Source of the DNA: Candidatus Stahliibacteriota bacterium
GTDB lineage: Bacteria > Hydrothermota > UBA3073
Direction: 5' to 3'
DNA length: 8,888 nt
NCBI GenBank assembly: GCA_030627085.1
Contig: DAOUSS010000048.1
Location: 1 to 8,888, forward strand
The notes under the pieces were generated by a model, which worked only from the letters and a program-made list of their open reading frames with translations, did no database searches and was not told where the DNA came from. The first letter of the stretch is position 1; the number at the start of each line of letters is the position of its first letter. Both the position numbers and the translations under genes were made by a program. This document shows, one piece after another, positions 6,287-8,888 of this stretch.

Positions 6287-6306
6287 GGGCGAATAGCAAT
6301 TCGCCC
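6287..6306. repeat. Perfect hairpin GGGCGAAT/ATTCGCCC followed by CTAC
   Basis: There is an 8-bp perfect stem (6287-6294 and 6299-6306) with an AGCA loop, followed by CTACGGG. It has the same design as the hairpins at 397 and 4842. There is no T-run after the stem on either strand. Confidence 0.75.
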
Positions 6307-6321
6307 CTACGGGATTGTTCA

Positions 6322-6346
6322 CCACAAAGGCACAAAGAACACCAAG
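6322..6346. repeat. CCAC-type periodic word (AAAG version)
   Basis: The word CCACAAAGGCACAAAG starts at 6322 and continues with a CACCAAG. It follows the same CCAC-4mer-CAC-4mer plan as the arms at 4142, 8465 and 8827, here with AAAG as the 4-mer. No paired opposite arm is obvious nearby. Confidence 0.5.
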
Positions 6347-6359
6347 ATTGAAGATTGAA

Positions 6360-6419
6360 TCAAGGCTGAAGCCTTGAGTTACGGTTGTAAGGTAACGTAA
6401 CTCAACCCTTTAGGGTTGA
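6360..6419. repeat. Three-stem perfect palindromic element
   Basis: Three perfect stems are packed into 60 bp: TCAAGGC/GCCTTGA (6360-6366 and 6371-6377, TGAA loop), TTGAGTTACG/CGTAACTCAA (6374-6383 and 6396-6405, 12-nt loop) and TCAACCCT/AGGGTTGA (6402-6409 and 6412-6419). Neighbouring arms overlap by a few bases, so alternative folds compete. No downstream U-tract is present on the minus strand after dxs. Confidence 0.8.
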
Positions 6420-6421
6420 CT

Positions 6422-6496
6422 AATGACCCAATGACCTAATTACCTAATGACCTAATTACTTTATGACTTAATTACAGTGTTAATCTGCGTCTAATT
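6422..6496 (-). repeat. Composite repeat: 8-bp-period array plus TTAGACGC word (copy C)
   Basis: Seven consecutive in-phase octamers of AATKACYY type (6422-6477, the first base of the third and later units conserved, the last unit decayed) are followed by GTGTTAATCTGCGTCTAATT (6477-6496). Read on the minus strand, the latter encodes the last four residues of DXS (LDAD) and its TAA. It has the same module order and orientation as 4864-4931. Confidence 0.8.
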
Positions 6497-8351
6497 TCAG
6501 AAATTGCTCTGCTTTCTTTGCTATACCTTCGCCAGTAAGACCTATCTTTTTAAGTAGAATATCCCTTGCGCCGTGTTCTATGAATCTGTCAGGAATTCCA
6601 AGACGGAGGAGATTCACTCCTATCTGTTTGTCTATTAGAAGTTCTGCAACAGCACTGCCAAAACCTCCACTCAATGCATTCTCCTCACAGGTTATAATGT
6701 TTTTTGTCTTTTGTGCAATTTCTATGATTGTATCTCCGTCAATGGGCTTGGCAAATCTTGCATTGAATACACCTACATCAAATCCCTTTTTCTTCAATAT
6801 ATCACTCGCCTCAATGGAGGGATATACCATAGACCCTATAGCGAGTATAAATCCATCCCTGCCATCTCTCAGGATTTCTCCCTTTCCTATGTGAATTTTT
6901 GTGGGCTTTGTCGTGGAGCCTATCGCTCGTGCCCTTGGGTATCTAATTGCGATGGGACCCTTTCTGTAGTCTGTCGCCACAGCAAGCATATCCACAAATT
7001 CATTTTCATCTTTTGGACTCATAACAATCATATTTGGAATCATACGGAGATAGGATATATCAAATGCTCCATGATGCGTTGGACCATCTTCCCCTACAAG
7101 ACCTGCTCGGTCAAGACAAAAGACCACAGGAATATTCTGGAGGGCTACATCGTGGATTACCTGATCGAAACCTCTCTGTAAGAATGTAGAATATATGGCA
7201 CACACAGGCACATATCCTTCAATTGCCATACCTGAGGCAAAGGTTACTGCATGTTGCTCTGCGATGCCAACATCGAAGAACCTCTCCTTAAATCTCTCTC
7301 TGAAACAACAGAGTCCTGTACCTTCTGGCATGGCGGCTGTTATCGCAACAACCTTATCGTTTTTCTCACCAATTTCACAGAGCGTCTTTCCAAATACATC
7401 CGTGTAAGTTGGAGGGCCGCCCTTCTTGTGAGGTTCTCCTGATTCTATGTCAAAGGGTCCGAGTCCGTGGAATAATGGCAGGTTATTTCTGGCGGGTTCA
7501 TATCCTCTCCCCTTTTCGGTTAATACATGTATCAAGACGGGTTCCTCTAAGTTCTTTACAGACTCAAAAGCCTCTACTAACATGGGAATGTTGTGTCCGT
7601 CAAATGGGCCTATGTATCTCAACCCAAGTTCTTCAAAGAGTATTGTAGGTATCATAAGGTTTTTCACACCTTCTCTTAATTTCCTTGCAGCAAGTCGTGC
7701 TCGCTCTGATAAGCTAGGTGGAAGTCTGCCAAGGAGTTCCCATACATCCTTCTTTAATTCATTGTATATAGGAGCAGTAGATATCTTTAAAAGATATCTT
7801 GACATACCCCCTACATTTTCGGAGATAGACATATGATTGTCGTTAAGAATCACTATCAGTTTCTTTTTTAAAAATCCTGTCTGATTTATACCTTCATATG
7901 CCATACCTGCAGTCATTGCGCCATCCCCAATAACGCAGATAACCTCAAAATCCTCATTTTTAAGATCTCTTGCACAGCTAATTCCAAGCCCGGCAGATAT
8001 TGATGTGGATGAATGTCCGGTGCCGAACACATCATATTCACTCTCCTTGCGGTGCGGGAAACCTGAGATTCCTTTATGCTGCCTTAGGGTGTGAAACTTT
8101 TCCCTCCTCCCTGTAATTATCTTGTGTGTATAACTCTGGTGTCCTACATCCCATATTATTCTGTCTTTTGGTGCGTTAAATACTTTATGAATTGCAAGTG
8201 TCAGTTCAACAGCTCCAAGGTTGGGAGCAAGGTGTCCACCCGTCTTTGAAACCACCTTAATTATGAATCTTCTTATCTCAGACGCGAGGGAGTTTAGTTC
8301 ATGATATGATAGTGACTTTATGTCTAAGGGCGAGTTAATATCGGAAAGCAT
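6480..8351 (-). CDS. dxs: 1-deoxy-D-xylulose-5-phosphate synthase (DXS)
   Basis: DXS condenses pyruvate and glyceraldehyde 3-phosphate to DXP using thiamine diphosphate, the first and flux-controlling step of the MEP isoprenoid pathway; DXP also feeds thiamine and pyridoxal synthesis. The 623 residues are full length. The sequence shows GGHLAPNLG with H40, WDVGHQSYTHKI (67-78), the ThDP/Mg motif GDGAMTAG (142-149) running to LNDNHMSIS (169-177), the transketolase central domain with catalytic E365 in VGIAEQHAVTFA, and LDRAGLVGEDGPTHHG (413-428). The ATG at 8351 follows AAGGGGGG. The final LDAD and stop lie in an intergenic-type repeat. xseB is 210 bp upstream on the same strand, a familiar pairing, but ispA is missing between them. 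The gene is intact and the call certain. Confidence 0.98.
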   Translation of the reverse strand: MLSDINSPLDIKSLSYHELNSLASEIRRFIIKVVSKTGGHLAPNLGAVELTLAIHKVFNAPKDRIIWDVGHQSYTHKIITGRREKFHTLRQHKGISGFPHRKESEYDVFGTGHSSTSISAGLGISCARDLKNEDFEVICVIGDGAMTAGMAYEGINQTGFLKKKLIVILNDNHMSISENVGGMSRYLLKISTAPIYNELKKDVWELLGRLPPSLSERARLAARKLREGVKNLMIPTILFEELGLRYIGPFDGHNIPMLVEAFESVKNLEEPVLIHVLTEKGRGYEPARNNLPLFHGLGPFDIESGEPHKKGGPPTYTDVFGKTLCEIGEKNDKVVAITAAMPEGTGLCCFRERFKERFFDVGIAEQHAVTFASGMAIEGYVPVCAIYSTFLQRGFDQVIHDVALQNIPVVFCLDRAGLVGEDGPTHHGAFDISYLRMIPNMIVMSPKDENEFVDMLAVATDYRKGPIAIRYPRARAIGSTTKPTKIHIGKGEILRDGRDGFILAIGSMVYPSIEASDILKKKGFDVGVFNARFAKPIDGDTIIEIAQKTKNIITCEENALSGGFGSAVAELLIDKQIGVNLLRLGIPDRFIEHGARDILLKKIGLTGEGIAKKAEQFLKLDAD

Positions 8352-8459
8352 ATTCCCCCCTTGGATTTAATTTCAAAGTTTAGTATAATAAGGCACACAT
8401 TTTTATTCTCTTCGCAAACTCACTACCCTGTTTCTTCTGTTTCTTTAATTGCATAGGAA

Positions 8460-8468
8460 ATTATACCA
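8460..8468 (-). promoter_or_regulatory. Candidate extended -10 promoter upstream of dxs
   Basis: On the minus strand TGGTATAAT (TG-N-TATAAT) is a perfect extended -10 about 110 bp before the dxs ATG. The -35 region at 17-bp spacing is poor (GTACCA). The site overlaps the outer edge of the inverted repeat at 8465-8562, so the repeat may supply part of the promoter. A second -10-like TATACT lies at 8387-8382. This is inference from sequence only. Confidence 0.35.
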
Positions 8469-8562
8469 CGAATGCACACGAATGGTACTAACTACACAAA
8501 TTTTCTTCTTTTAATTTTTGAAATTATTCGTGTTATTTGATTAATTCGTGCGGATTCGTGAT
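8465..8562. repeat. Inverted-repeat element with CCAC-type arms (about 98 bp)
   Basis: ACCACGAATGCACACGAAT (8465-8483) pairs with ATTCGTGCGGATTCGTGAT (8544-8562) at 16 of 19 positions. A further ATTCGTGTTATTTG word sits inside at 8526-8539. The centre is AT-rich and non-coding. The layout copies the element at 4139-4255, with GAAT replacing GGAT/CGAT as the 4-mer. Its right end touches the TAA of xseB and its left end touches the candidate dxs promoter, so it fills the xseB-dxs gap. Confidence 0.75.
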
Positions 8563-8786
8563 TAGTTTTTCTGCTTGACTTCTTTTAGTAAGAATCCTTC
8601 GTCGGTTTTTGTAAGTTCCTTTATTTTCACCTCTGCCCTGTTTAATTTCTGGCGCAGCAATAGAAGAAGTCCCTGTCCTTCCTCAAAGAGTTTAAGGGCG
8701 TCATCGAGGGAAACATCTCCGTCTTCAAGTTCTTTTACTATCTCCTCAAGACGGTGTAGGGCATCCTCGAATTTTATCTCTTTCAT
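8562..8786 (-). CDS. xseB: Exodeoxyribonuclease VII small subunit (XseB)
   Basis: XseB is the small subunit that decorates the C-terminal coiled coil of XseA in the cytosolic ssDNA exonuclease VII. The 74 residues match the family length. KFEDALHRLEEIVKELEDGDVSLDDALKLFEEG (5-37) is the characteristic helical hairpin, with the LE.GD.SLD.AL..FEEG signature, followed by a second basic and acidic helix (about 41-60). The ATG at 8786 is preceded by GGGGG at 4-nt spacing. The large-subunit gene xseA usually lies just upstream and would be beyond the right edge. The stop TAA shares its last base with the inverted-repeat element that fills the gap to dxs. Confidence 0.95.
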   Translation of the reverse strand: MKEIKFEDALHRLEEIVKELEDGDVSLDDALKLFEEGQGLLLLLRQKLNRAEVKIKELTKTDEGFLLKEVKQKN

Positions 8787-8826
8787 AAATCCCCCATATA
8801 AATATCATGTTATGTAAAATATTTAA

Positions 8827-8846
8827 CCACAGAGGTCACAGAGAAA
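8827..8846. repeat. CCAC-type periodic word (AGAG version) at the window edge
   Basis: CCACAGAGGTCACAGAGAAA fits the CCAC-4mer-CAC-4mer plan with AGAG as the 4-mer. It lies about 40 bp upstream of the xseB start. A partner arm, if any, would be beyond the window. The rest of 8787-8888 shows no gene. Confidence 0.5.
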
Positions 8847-8888
8847 CCAGAGTCAAAGAAATTCAAAAATCATAGCCGCACCTACCTG

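Noticed and set aside
6287..6419. Intrinsic terminators after dxs
   Set aside because: The hairpins are perfect, but none is followed by a T-run on the transcribed strand, so they fit repeats better than terminators.
6711..7181. 156-codon plus-strand frame inside dxs
   Set aside because: It is antisense to a certain gene, shows no RBS and resembles no protein family.

Overview
The window looks like a chromosomal segment of an AT-rich (roughly 40% G+C by eye), Gram-negative-type bacterium. It carries a bactofilin, a DXS of the MEP isoprenoid pathway, bacterial UvrB and XseB, and a truncated protein resembling the N-terminal half of heptosyltransferase-type (GT9) enzymes. The mix of housekeeping genes without strong operon logic, and the intergenic gaps packed with short repeats, suggest an uncultured or candidate-phylum lineage. 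I cannot name the phylum from sequence alone.

Layout. Positions 1-547 are non-coding: a nested inverted repeat with a 17-bp tandem duplication at the left end, then small palindromes and a hairpin before uvrB. Positions 548-3320 (+) are uvrB followed 10 bp later by a Nif3/DUF34-family gene, whose Shine-Dalgarno overlaps the uvrB stop. The rest of the genes lie on the minus strand. Read from the right they are xseB (8786-8562), dxs (8351-6480), a tight three-gene cluster of comEA-like, cdd and a short GT9-like ORF (6252-4926), bactofilin (4715-4341) and an LsrF/class I aldolase (4121-3327), which ends convergently 6 bp from the Nif3 gene.

Functional themes. DNA repair and metabolism are represented by uvrB, xseB and the ComEA-like HhH protein, isoprenoid synthesis by dxs, pyrimidine salvage by cdd, and the cell envelope or cytoskeleton by bactofilin and possibly the GT9-like ORF. 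xseB next to dxs is a familiar bacterial neighbourhood, but no ispA lies between them and xseA is not in the window.

The unusual content is intergenic. Nearly every gap on the minus-strand side is built from the same few modules: (a) 7-bp-period arrays of AGATTNN; (b) perfect 6-8 bp hairpins usually followed by a CYTAC/CCAC word; (c) CCAC(4-mer)..CAC(4-mer) words, two of them arranged as inverted-repeat elements of about 100-120 bp; (d) 8-bp-period arrays of AATKACCT; (e) a TTAGACGCNGATT(AACAC) word. Two gaps (4787-4931 and 6266-6496) carry modules a-b-d-e in the same order and orientation, and modules d+e recur inverted at 4259-4319. Five minus-strand genes (xseB, dxs, the GT9-like ORF, bactofilin and the aldolase) have stop codons inside or touching one of these repeats. 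I know of no named system with this composition. It is the best candidate here for something undescribed, and it may be a modular REP-like or MITE-like repeat economy.
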